Assembly: GCA_040954595.2 (NCBI GenBank)
Contig: CM082589.2
Span: 1,054,001-1,118,000 of the forward strand
Direction of reading: 5' to 3'
Length of the DNA: 64,000 nt
DNA from: Balanoglossus misakiensis
Taxonomy: Eukaryota; Hemichordata
The position numbers were made by a program, and so were the translations under genes. Shown one piece after another: positions 27,194 to 38,800 of this stretch; the first letter of the stretch is position 1, and every line of letters begins with the position of its first letter. The notes beneath the pieces were generated by a model. The model had not been told where the DNA came from. It worked only from the letters and a program-made list of their open reading frames with translations, and ran no database searches.

Positions 27194-30100
27194 ATGGCGA
27201 GATCAACATCAACAACTAGTATCGGCCGCTCAGATTTAGCAATGGATCCATTGATATCATGTAAATTATGTCTCACGGAACATCCATTACAAGATATGCA
27301 CCCGATGGAACAGTGTTCTTGCATATATTGCAATTCAGTAAGTCAGTTCAGCTCGTATTTCTTGCACATCTGTCTTTCATACTTTTCTATAAAAAAGAAT
27401 ATTCATAATAACAATCAGTGCCCAGTTTGACGTAGGTTCTTCATTGAAAGTCCATCCGTGTAGTGTGTACTTGACTGTGAAGTGGAGACATTTTCAAGTA
27501 TTCATTGTATGTCTCTCATTTCCCTTCCATTCTGCAAAACATACAGGGAACACAATCCAGACAAATTAGGAATTCCCATCCTCATTCAAATTAATTTCCT
27601 GGATGTTTTGCTTGATGGCAGCCTTAGATCAGAACTCGTTCATAGTTGAATACATATATTCACATTTTTGTGTTGTGGATTTCTCTCTTCAATGAAAACT
27701 GACAGGAAAACTAACATGTAATATTAATTGAGTGTTTGTAGTTTCAGAATTTAAATGAGAGAGTTGTTGACACACGCACAATCATTAGCAGAGATTACTC
27801 TATCATTGACGTCATTGTTCCCACAACCAAACAGGATTCTTGACACCAATTTCTAGAATAATAGGAATTTCTTTACATCAGCCAGACATACAAATTTTCT
27901 CATGTCACACAGAATTCTGTGTTGGTTTTGTATTCTGTACACTTACTTCAGAATGGCATTTTCTGTTTTAACATGCTAAATATTTATAGTTTTTCCCCCA
28001 GCCTCACTCATTTCAGTTCATATTATAAAGTCCAAATTGGTTATTTTAAACTGAATAAAAACCTCTATACCTGTCCAGGGCCAACATAAACTGTCTAGTG
28101 TGAACTTCCCTACTATATGTACAGCTTTCAGCAAGGATCACTTCATGACGTCTTCTGCCTCTTAAAATTGTTACAAGACCCTTTGGCAACTAGCCAATCA
28201 ACATTCAGATGCAAATCTACGTTGTGCAAATTTAGTAGGTTTGCCTGTGAATCAACCTCACCTCCGGAAAAGATCATATCACATTACTCAGCCCTTACTA
28301 TTCATTTCTCCACATCCAATGTACAACGTTAACAAAATAGTCTGCATTCGATTAATTCACTGTCACTATAGCTACTTAGGTACATTTCAAAATATAAATT
28401 TATCTAACCTTATGGCTTATTTTCGCATTGTTCATGTCACTTTTTTACAGTGTTTACAACAGTACTTATCAATACTGATCAAAGAGGGATCTGTTGCCAT
28501 AGTAACATGTCCCGATGCCACATGTAAAGAACAAGGTAAAATCGGAATGAATGAGGTACGTAATTCATCACTATACACTTGTGATTCTGTAAGCTTTAGC
28601 ATTGTATAAGTTACTTTCATCTCATCATTACAAGCTTTGGATGAAAGAGATAGAAATTTGTTTTAATAAAGGAAGACATTTTTTACCAATGATTTTATTG
28701 CTGGTCTTCAAGTAATATTCATCAAGAAAGTGGTTGACATACGTAACTTGATACATGTACAGATGCCTGTTTTGGCTAAGTATAACATTGATTGTGTTTC
28801 CATGGATACAACAAGAGAATTTACATTTTAAAGATAGAGATAGCCTACAGTGAAATGACCATATGTTGTTGAGTATAGAGTGACTGATAAACAGCTCATG
28901 TTAACCATGTAATTATGTTTCAGATTAAAAGAACGGTTGATAAAAGTACATATGAGAAGTATAAAAAGTACAAATTTGAATTAGGTAAGCTGGTTTTTGA
29001 TTTCAGATATTATACATGTTTTTGTACTAGGATTCCTGTCACAATCTCTCTATTACCTGCTAATAATCCTTCAGAGCTGCCCAGGTTGTGATATCCTGAC
29101 TTTGAACCATTCCATCTCGTCTTCATTTTCAGAGGTAGATCTGGATCCTAACAGAACGTGGTGTCCAGAAGCTGGGTGTGAAACAATCTGTCATGTTTGT
29201 TCTGGAGATGCGGCCAAAGCAAAACCAGTCCATTGTCCAACAGTGAGTGTGATCACTTACCATCAATTACCGTTACAAAGTTTCTGTCCTTCCAGCAGAA
29301 AAAAACAAACAGTAAAGAACAACAGTCAGATTTGTTAGGAGCCAACAAAATGTTGCAACATGTATCTTAATTGAAGGAATATACCAAATACGGTAATATA
29401 TCTCAGTCTCGGTAACCTTACTTTGATTTCTTTGTATTTTCTTGCAGTGTGGTTTACATTTTTGTTCTCTGTGTAAATCCAAGTGGCACAGTAACAAAAC
29501 TTGTGATGAATTCAGCAAAGATAGTGAGGCCAGTGGGGGAAGCAGTGCGTCGTACAATTCAAAGACAGATGCCATAGGGTAAGTCTGATTTTCATATTCT
29601 GAAGAAGAACAAGTTTGTGAGAAAAATTCTAAGTGGGACTGTTGTTGAAACTTCACATGTGAAACTTGCCTGGTTACGAACATCTTTGGAACAGAAAGTG
29701 TTTCAAAGTCCAACTTTCGTCTTGAAAAATCTGTTCGAATAGAGACATGTTCTGATGAGAGAGGTGTTTATAAAAAACAACAGTTTTCACTGTATTGAAT
29801 GAGCACTCCCTTTGATTGTTTACAGAATTCCTTTCAGCAGCGATGAGAATGCACCAATCAAACGCTGTCCTTTATGTCATGTGCCAATCGAGAGAGATGA
29901 AGGGTGTGCGCAGATGATGTGTAAACGATGTAAACATGTTTTTTGCTGGTACTGTTTGGCATCATTGGATGTAAGTAGAGATTACTTGCAATATAATTTT
30001 TGATACCGATTAAGAGATAAGTGACTGTAATATTCTGACTGAGATTTCTGTTTGACAGGATGATTTCTTACTTCGTCACTACGACAAAGGACCGTGTCGA

Positions 30101-30476
30101 GACAAGCTTGGTCACTCGCGAGCATCAGTTATCTGGCACAGAACACAGGTATGTCTGTTAAACTCACTTCAGTGATCAAATAATTCCACCCCTACTTTGG
30201 TAGATGAAGTCATTCACAATCAATGAAAATGTGATGTTCGTAACATATACATGTAGTCACTTTGACAGGTTTTGAGATGAAATTATGGAAAAAAATACTT
30301 CCTTATAGTTTTTGTTTTTTCTCTAGGTTGTTGGTATATTTGCTGGTTTTGGAGTTTTGTTACTTGTGGCCTCGCCGTTTCTGTTGCTGGCTGCACCTTG
30401 TATCTTGTGCTGTAAGTGCAAAGTTTGCCGATGTTGTGATGACGACGATGATGGCATCTCTGGTCTGCCGTCATGA
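27194..30476 (+). CDS. RNF144: RNF144-type RBR E3 ubiquitin-protein ligase, tail-anchored
   Basis: Eight coding exons: 27194-27337, 28451-28555, 28924-28984, 29133-29242, 29448-29578, 29826-29970, 30059-30148, 30327-30476. They total 936 bases, 311 residues (human RNF144A 292, RNF144B 303). RBR ligases take ubiquitin from an E2 onto a RING2 cysteine before passing it to the substrate. RING1 is in exons 1-2 ([32 protein letters not shown]). The IBR covers exons 4-5 ([34 protein letters not shown]). RING2 is in exon 6 ([20 protein letters not shown]), with the catalytic cysteine at residue 211 (DEGC), followed by [10 protein letters not shown]. Exons 7-8 carry [20 protein letters not shown] and a C-terminal membrane helix (about 263-286, [20 protein letters not shown]) followed by a Cys cluster, as in RNF144A/B. 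The start is the first ATG after the acceptor at 27167. It is probably the single pre-duplication homologue of RNF144A and B, but this is inference. Confidence 0.95.
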
Positions 30477-30680
30477 CAACGCAGCAAGTCGATGGCCAAG
30501 TCTGCTGAGAATTAATTCACAGAATTTTTCCTATTACACATCTCAACTACACAGCTGTGGTACATGTATATCAATTTGAAGATTAACTTGTAAATCGGGA
30601 TTTTACCTGAAAATAAGTTAAATCTGCGTGTAACCAGGACTATACACAGATTCCAAATCAAGATATTTATCAACCACAGA

Positions 30681-30686
30681 AATAAA
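30681..30686 (+). terminator. Candidate RNF144 poly(A) signal AATAAA (proximal)
   Basis: A canonical hexamer lies 205 bases after the RNF144 stop. A distal AATAAA at 31902-31907 would give a 1.4-kb UTR ending at the satellite edge. Which one is used cannot be told from sequence. Confidence 0.45.
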
Positions 30687-30813
30687 CCTCATGAATTATA
30701 TTTTTTATAAACATGAAAAAATATTTCTGGAAACCATTTGAGTACATCTACTGTAGTCATCATTTATGTTTGGATAAAATGCCTGTGAAAACAGTTGCCA
30801 TGGGGAGTCAACA

Positions 30814-30962
30814 GTTGCTATGGGAAACCAGCAAATTTGCTGTTGGAGACCACCATAGTTGCTGTTCTAATACACTGTCATGATTGCCATGAAAGATTAT
30901 CAATTCCTAAGGACGGCCTATCAGTTTCAATCTGAAACCCCCAAAAAGGTTGCTATGGAAAC
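30814..30962 (+). promoter_or_regulatory. Pair of X-box-like dyads (RFX consensus)
   Basis: GTTGCTATGGGAAAC (30814-30828) and GTTGCTATGGAAAC (30949-30962) both fit the RFX X-box pattern RYYNYY-N(1-3)-RRNRAC. Further looser GTTGC(C/T)ATGG words lie at 30793 and around 30860. The cluster is downstream of RNF144 coding sequence. It may be a regulatory element or the remains of a dispersed repeat. Confidence 0.35.
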
Positions 30963-33483
30963 CCACATGGTTGCTTTAAATAAAGAGACCACTGAATTGG
31001 AACTTTTTGATTCAGTTGTCATGGATACCAAGGTGAACTTGGCAACCCTGCAAACAATGGGTGTGTGGATTGTGTGTTAAGAAAACTGAACTTTTTACAA
31101 CCGGTACATAAGAGTCAGCGAAAGTTTCATTGTGATCATTACTTGAAAAATGGACATGTTGAAATCGACTATTATTTCATGACAAATTGGTATAAGATGT
31201 TTCAGTCCAGTCATAAATTATTGCTTATGTGGAACATGAAAATAAACCCTGAGAAAGTGTCAGGCTTGTTTGTGACAAAAATCAAAATGTGGTATTTATT
31301 TATGTTCTAGTTAGAAAAAAAAACATTGATTGTATTTGGTGCTTGAAAAAAGAACAGAATGAGCTAGTTATCATAAAGATGTTATTTAGAGGGAAACTCA
31401 CTCATTCAGTAACATTTCAGAACTGGTATTTAATGTGGGGATAATACAGTGGGACATATTTGTACCAGGCGCCAAGAGTTCCGATTTATTTTATCAAAAT
31501 TGATAGAATGCGTATATATGTCAAAACAATATAAGATTTTCAATGTTTTTACATAGCACTGTAAATATTCTGAATATATGTATGTGTTATCAATATCTAT
31601 ATTATTATTATCATCATCATCTTTGTGATATTTGTATCAGTACTGTATCAATTTCTTTATCTGTAACACCACCAGAAAATATCAACTCAACGTGCCTAAG
31701 CATGAAGTAAGTGCAAATATACATTGTGGTATCTTGAAAGAAGCTCATGTTTTTTCGCAAAATGTCCATGAGAGTGTATAGCATTAACAAATGAATTTTT
31801 GTTTGTAGATATTAAATGGCTTCCATGTCACTTCCACAGTTACAGCCCTGCATTATCAACATCACTGGATATTTTAATGTATTTTCAGTTGTACATGTGG
31901 AAATAAAAGCATTTTGTGAAAAAGTGTACTATTTTCCGTCTCTTATTTTGAAAATTCGCAAAGTCGAAAAATCGTCGATTTTGGAAGATTTTCATGAGCT
32001 ATAACCCATGATTTTCTTCAAAAAATGACCAAATTTGAAAATTCGCAAAGTCGAAAAATCGTCGATTTTTCAACATTTTCCTGAGCTATAACCCATGGTT
32101 TTTTCAAAAAATGACCAAATTTCGAAAATTCGCAAAGTCGAAAAATCGTCGAGTTTTCAACATTTTCCTGAGCTATAACCCATGGTTTTTTCAAAAAATG
32201 ACCAAATTTCGAAAATTCGCAAAGTCGAAAAATCGTCGATTTTTCACCATTTTCCTGAGCTATAACCCATGGTTTTTTCAAAAAATGACCAATTTCGAAA
32301 ATTCGCAAAGTCGAAAAATCGTCGATTTTTCACCATTTTCCTGAGCTATAACCCATGGTTTTTTCAAAAAATGACCAAATTTCGAAAATTCGCAAAGTCG
32401 AAAAATCGTCGATTTTTCACCACTTTCCTGAGCTATAACCCATGTTTTTTTCAAAAAATGACCAAATTTCGAAAATTCGCAAAGTCGAAAAATCGTCGAT
32501 TTTTCACCATTTTCCTGAGCTATAACCCATGGTTTTTTCAAAAAATGACCAAATTTCGAAAATTCGCAAAGTCGAAAAATCGTCGATTTTTCAACATTTT
32601 CCTGAGCTATAACCCATGGTTTTTTTCAAAAAATGACCAAATTTCGAAAATTCGCAAAGTCGAAAAATCGTCGATTTTTCACCATTTTCCTGAGCTATAA
32701 CCCATGGTTTTTTCAAAAAATGACCAAATTTCGAAAATTCGCACGCAAAGTCGAAAAATCGTCGATTTTTCAACATTTTCCTGAGCTATAACCCATGGTT
32801 TTTTTCAAAAAATGACCAAATTTCGAAAATTCGCAAAGTCGAAAAATCGTCGATTTTTCAACATTTTCCTGAGCTATAACCCATGGTTTTTTTTCAAAAA
32901 ATGACCAAATTTCGAAAATTCGCAAAGTCGAAAAATCGTCGATTTTTCACCATTTTCCTGAGCTATAACCCATGGTTTTTTCAAAAAATGACCAAATTTC
33001 GAAAATTCGCAAAGTCGAAAAATCGTCGATTTTTCACCATTTTCCTGAGCTATAACCCATGGTTTTTTCAAAAAATGACCAAATTTCGAAAATTCGCAAA
33101 GTCGAAAAATCGTCGATTTTTCACCATTTTCCTGAGCTATAACCCATGGTTTTTTCAAAAAATGACCAAATTTCGAAAATTCGCAAAGACGAAAAATCGT
33201 CCATTTTTCAACATTTTCCTGAGCTATAACCCATGGTTTTTTTCAAAAAATGACCAAATTTCGAAAATTCGCAAAGTCGAAAAATCGTCCATTTTTCAAC
33301 ATTTTCCTGAGCTATAACCCATGGTTTTTTTCAAAAAATGACCAAATTTCGAAAATTCGCAAAGTCGAAAAATCGTCCATTTTTCAACATTTTCCTGAGC
33401 TATAACCCATGGTTTTTTCAAAAAATGACCAAATTTCGAAAATTCGCAAAGTCGAAAAATCGTCCATTTTTCAACATTTTCCT

Positions 33484-35672
33484 GAGCCATAACCCATGGT
33501 TTTTTCAAAAAATGACCAAATTTCGAAAATTCGCAAAGTCGAAAAATCGTCGATTTTTCACCATTTTCCTGAGCTATAACCCATGGTTTTTTCAAAAAAT
33601 GACCAAATTTCGAAAATTCGCAAAGTCGAAAAATCGACGATTTTTCAACATTTTCCTGAGCTATAACCCATGGTTTTTTTCAAAAAATGACCAAATTTCG
33701 AAAATTCGCAAAGTCGAAAAATCGTCGATTTTTCACCATTTTCCTGAGCTATAACCCATGGTTTTTTCAAAAAATGACCAAATTTCGAAAATTCGCAAAG
33801 TCGAAAAATCGTCGATTTTTCACCATTTTCCTGAGCTATAACCCATGGTTTTTTCAAAAAATGACCAAATTTCGAAAATTCGCAAAGTCGAAAAATCGTC
33901 GATTTTTCAACATTTTCCTGAGCTATAACCCATGGTTTTTTCAAAAAATGACCAAATTTCGAAAATTCGCAAAGTCGAAAAATCGTCGATTTTTCACCAT
34001 TTTCCTGAGCTATAACCCATGGTTTTTTCAAAAAATGACCAAATTTCGAAAATTCGCAAAGTCGAAAAATCGTCGATTTTTCACCATTTTCCTGAGCTAT
34101 AACCCATGGTTTTTTCAAAAAATGACCAAATTTCGAAAATTCGCAAAGTCGAAAAATCGTCGATTTTTCACCATTTTCCTGAGCTATAACCCATGGTTTT
34201 TTCAAAAAATGACCAAATTTCGAAAATTCGCAAAGTCGAAAAATCGTCGATTTTTCACCATTTTCCTGAGCTATAACCCATGGTTTTTTCAAAAAATGAC
34301 CAAATTTCGAAAATTCGCAAAGTCGAAAAATCGTCGATTTTTCACCATTTTCCTGAGCTATAACCCATGGTTTTTTCAAAAAATGACCAAATTTCGAAAA
34401 TTCGCAAAGTCGAAAAATCGTCCATTTTTCACCATTTTCCTGAGCTATAACCCATGGTTTTTTTCAAAAAATGACCAAATTTCGAAAATTCGCAAAGTCG
34501 AAAAATCGTCCATTTTTCAACATTTTCCTGAGCTATAACCCATGGTTTTTTCAAAAAATGACCAAATTTCGAAAATTCGCAAAGTCGAAAAATCGTCCAT
34601 TTCTTCAACATTTTCCTGAGCCATAACCCATGGTTTTTTCAAAAAATGACCAAATTTCGAAAATTCGCAAAGTCGAAAAATCGTCCATTTTTCAACATTT
34701 TCCTGAGCTATAACCCATGGTTTTTTCAAAAAATGACCAAATTTCGAAAATTCGCAAAGTCGAAAAATCGACGATTTTTCAACATTTTCCTGAGCTATAA
34801 CCCATGGTTTTTTTCAAAAAATGACCAAATTTCGAAAATTCGCAAAGTCGAAAAATCGTCGATTTTTCACCATTTTCCTGAGCTATAACCCATGGTTTTT
34901 TCAAAAAATGACCAAATTTCGAAAATTCGCAAAGTCGAAAAATCGTCGATTTTTCACCATTTTCCTGAGCTATAACCCATGGTTTTTTCAAAAAATGACT
35001 AAATTTCGAAAATTCGCAAAGTCGAAAAATCGTCGATTTTTCAACATTTTCCTGAGCTATAACCCATGGTTTTTTCAAAAAATGACCAAATTTCGAAAAT
35101 TCGCAAAGTCGAAAAATCGTCGATTTTTCACCATTTTCCTGAGCTATAACCCATGGTTTTTTCAAAAAATGACCAAATTTCGAAAATTCGCAAAGTCGAA
35201 AAATCGTCGATTTTTCACCATTTTCCTGAGCTATAACCCATGGTTTTTTCAAAAAATGACCAAATTTCGAAAATTCGCAAAGTCGAAAAATCGTCGATTT
35301 TTCACCATTTTCCTGAGCTATAACCCATGGTTTTTTCAAAAAATGACCAAATTTCGAAAATTCGCAAAGTCGAAAAATCGTCGATTTTTCACCATTTTCC
35401 TGAGCTATAACCCATGGTTTTTTCAAAAAATGACCAAATTTCGAAAATTCGCAAAGTCGAAAAATCGTCGATTTTTCACCATTTTCCTGAGCTATAACCC
35501 ATGGTTTTTTCAAAAAATGACCAAATTTCGAAAATTCGCAAAGTCGAAAAATCGTCCATTTTTCACCATTTTCCTGAGCTATAACCCATGGTTTTTTTCA
35601 AAAAATGACCAAATTTCGAAAATTCGCAAAGTCGAAAAATCGTCGATTTTTCACCATTTTCCTGAGCTATAA
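33484..35672 (+). repeat. Higher-order duplication inside the satellite, 1,134-bp period (13 monomers)
   Basis: Rare variants recur exactly 1,134 bases apart: GAGCCATAACCC at 33484 and 34618, and AATCGACGATTTTTCAAC at 33637 and 34771. The pattern of open frames is also copied: 283-codon frames at 33687-34538 and 34821-35672, and 244-codon minus frames at 33645-34379 and 34779-35513. This is a block duplication of 13 monomers. Confidence 0.85.
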
Positions 35673-35865
35673 CCCATGGTTTTTTCAAAAAATGACCAAA
35701 TTTCGAAAATTCGCAAAGTCGAAAAATCGTCGATTTTTCAACATTTTCCTGAGCTATAACCCATGGTTTTTTCAAAAAATGACCAAATTTCGAAAATTCG
35801 CAAAGTCGAAAAATCGTCGATTTTTCACCATTTTCCTGAGCTATAACCCATGGTTTTTTCAAAAA

Positions 35866-38800
35866 TTGACCAAATTTCGAAAATTCGCAAAGTCGAAAAA
35901 TCGTCGATTTTTCAACATTTTCCTGAGCTATAACCCATGGTTTTTTCAAAAAATGACCAAATTTCGAAAATTCGCAAATTCGAAAAATCGTCGATTTTTC
36001 ACCATTTTCCTGAGCTATAACCCATGGTTTTTTCAAAAAATGACCAAATTTCGAAAATTCGCAAAGTCGAAAAATCGTCCATTTTTCAACATTTTCCTGA
36101 GCTATAACCCATGGTTTTTTTCAAAAAATGACCAAATTTCGAAAATTCGCAAAGTCGAAAAATCGTCGATTTTTCACCATTTTCCTGAGCTATAACCCAT
36201 GGTTTTTTCAAAAAATGACCAAATTTCGAAAATTCGCAAAGTCGAAAAATCGTCGATTTTTCACCATTTTCCTGAGCTATAACCCATGGTTTTTTCAAAA
36301 AATGACCAAATTTCGAAAATTCGCAAAGTCGAAAAATCGTCGATTTTTCAACATTTTCCTGAGCTATAACCCATGGTTTTTTCAAAAAATGACCAAATTT
36401 CGAAAATTCGCAAAGTCGAAAAATCGTCGATTTTTCAACATTTTCCTGAGCTATAACCCATGGTTTTTTCAAAAAATGACCAAATTTCGAAAATTCGCAA
36501 AGTCGAAAAATCGTCGATTTTTCACCATTTTCCTGAGCTATAACCCATGGTTTTTTCAAAAAATGACCAAATTTCGAAAATTCGCAAAGTCGAAAAATCG
36601 TCGATTTTTCACCATTTTCCTGAGCTATAACCCATGGTTTTTTCAAAAAATGACCAAATTTCGAAAATTCGCAAAGTCGAAAAATCGTCGATTTTTCACC
36701 ATTTTCCTGAGCTATAACCCATGGTTTTTTCAAAAAATGACCAAATTTCGAAAATTCGCAAAGTCGAAAAATCGTCGATTTTTCACCATTTTCCTGAGCT
36801 ATAACCCATGTTTTTTTTCAAAAAATGACCAAATTTCGAAAATTCGCAAAGTCGAAAAATCGTCCATTTTTCACCATTTTCCTGAGCTATAACCCATGGT
36901 TTTTTTCAAAAAATGACCAAATTTCGAAAATTCGCAAAGTCGAAAAATCGTCCATTTTTCAACATTTTCCTGAGCTATAACCCATGGTTTTTTTCAAAAA
37001 ATGACCAAATTTCGAAAATTCGCAAAGTCGAAAAATCGTCAATTTTTCAACATTTTCCTGAGCTATAACCCATGGTTTTTTTCAAAAAATGACCAAATTT
37101 CGAAAATTCGCAAAGTCGAAAAATCGTCCATTTTTCAACATTTTCCTGAGCTATAACCCATGGTTTTTTCAAAAAATGACCAAATTTCGAAAATTCGCAA
37201 AGTCGAAAAATCGTCGATTTTTCACCATTTTCCTGAGCTATAACCCATGGTTTTTTTCAAAAAATGACCAAATTTCGAAAATTCGCAAAGTCGAAAAATC
37301 GTCGATTTTTCACCATTTTCCTGAGCTATAACCCATGGTTTTTTCAAAAAATGACCAAATTTCGAAAATTCGCAAAGTCGAAAAATCGTCGATTTTTCAA
37401 CATTTTCCTGAGCTATAACCCATGGTTTTTTCAAAAAATGACCAAATTTCGAAAATTCGCAAAGTCGAAAAATCGTCGATTTTTCACCATTTTCCTGAGC
37501 TATAACCCATGGTTTTTCAAAAAATGACCAAATTTCGAAAATTCGCAAAGTCGAAAAATCGTCGATTTTTCACCATTTTCTGAGCTATAACCCATGGTTT
37601 TTTCAAAAAATGACCAAATTTCGAAAATTCGCAAAGTCGAAAAATCGTCCATTTTTCACCATTTTTCCTGAGCTATAACCCATGGTTTTTTTTCAAAAAT
37701 GACCAAATTTCGAAAATTCGCAAAGTCGAAAAATCGTCCATTTTTCAACATTTTCCTGAGCTATAACCCATGGTTTTTTTCAAAAAATGACCAAATTTCG
37801 AAAATTCGCAAAGTCGAAAAATCGTCCATTTTTCAACATTTTCCTGAGCTATAACCCATGGTTTTTTTTCAAAAAATGACCAAATTTCGAAATTCGCAAA
37901 GTCGAAAAATCGTCCATTTTTCAACATTTTCCTGAGCTATAACCCATGGTTTTTTCAAAAAATGACCAAATTTCGAAAATTCGCAAAGTCGAAAAATCGT
38001 CGATTTTTCACCATTTTCCTGAGCTATAACCCATGGTTTTTTTCAAAAAATGACCAAAATTTCGAAAATTCGCAAAGTCGAAAATCGTCGATTTTTCACC
38101 ATTTTCCTGAGCTATAACCCATGGTTTTTTCAAAAAATGACCAAATTTCGAAAATTCGCAAAGTCGAAAAATCGTCGATTTTTCAACATTTTCCTGAGCT
38201 ATAACCCATGGTTTTTTCAAAAATGACCAAATTTCGAAAATTCGCAAAGTCGAAAAATCGTCGATTTTTCACCATTTTCCTGAGCTATAACCCATGGTTT
38301 TTTCAAAAATTGACCAATTTCGAAAATTCGCAAAGTCGAAAAATCGTCGATTTTTCAACATTTTCCTGAGCTATAACCCATGGTTTTTTCAAAAAATGAC
38401 CAAATTTCGAAAATTCGCAAATTCGAAAAATCGTCGATTTTTCACCATTTTCCTGAGCTATAACCCATGGTTTTTTCAAAAAATGACCAAATTTCGAAAA
38501 TTCGCAAAGTCGAAAAATCGTCCATTTTTCAACATTTTCCTGAGCTATAACCCATGGTTTTTTTTCAAAAAATGACCAAATTTCGAAAATTCGCAAAGTC
38601 GAAAAATCGTCGATTTTTCACCATTTTCCTGAGCTATAACCCATGGTTTTTTTCAAAAAATGACCAAATTTCGAAAATTCGCAAAGTCGAAAATCGTCCA
38701 TTTTTCAACATTTTCCTGAGCTATAACCCATGGTTTTTTTCAAAAAATGACCAAATTTCGAAAATTCGCAAAGTCGAAAAATCGTCCATTTTTCAACATT

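Larger units (their letters stand above)
30477..31950 (+). other. RNF144 3' UTR / flank up to the satellite edge
   Basis: No further gene was recognised; the small frames at 30880-31310 lack family similarity. AATAAA occurs at 30681-30686 (about 205 bases after the stop) and again at 31902-31907, only about 45 bases before the first satellite monomer. Two X-box-like dyads lie at 30814-30828 and 30949-30962. A short ATT/CAT microsatellite lies near 31603-31622. Confidence 0.55.

Noticed and set aside
30262-30579. 105-codon + frame overlapping the last RNF144 exon
   Set aside because: It reads the RNF144 last exon in the wrong frame. The correct frame gives the conserved membrane helix and a stop at 30474-30476.
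32120-32160. CENP-B box in the satellite monomer
   Set aside because: TTTCGAAAATTCGCAAAG has a TTCG core but lacks the required A and CGGG positions of the CENP-B box. A centromeric role is therefore not supported by this motif.
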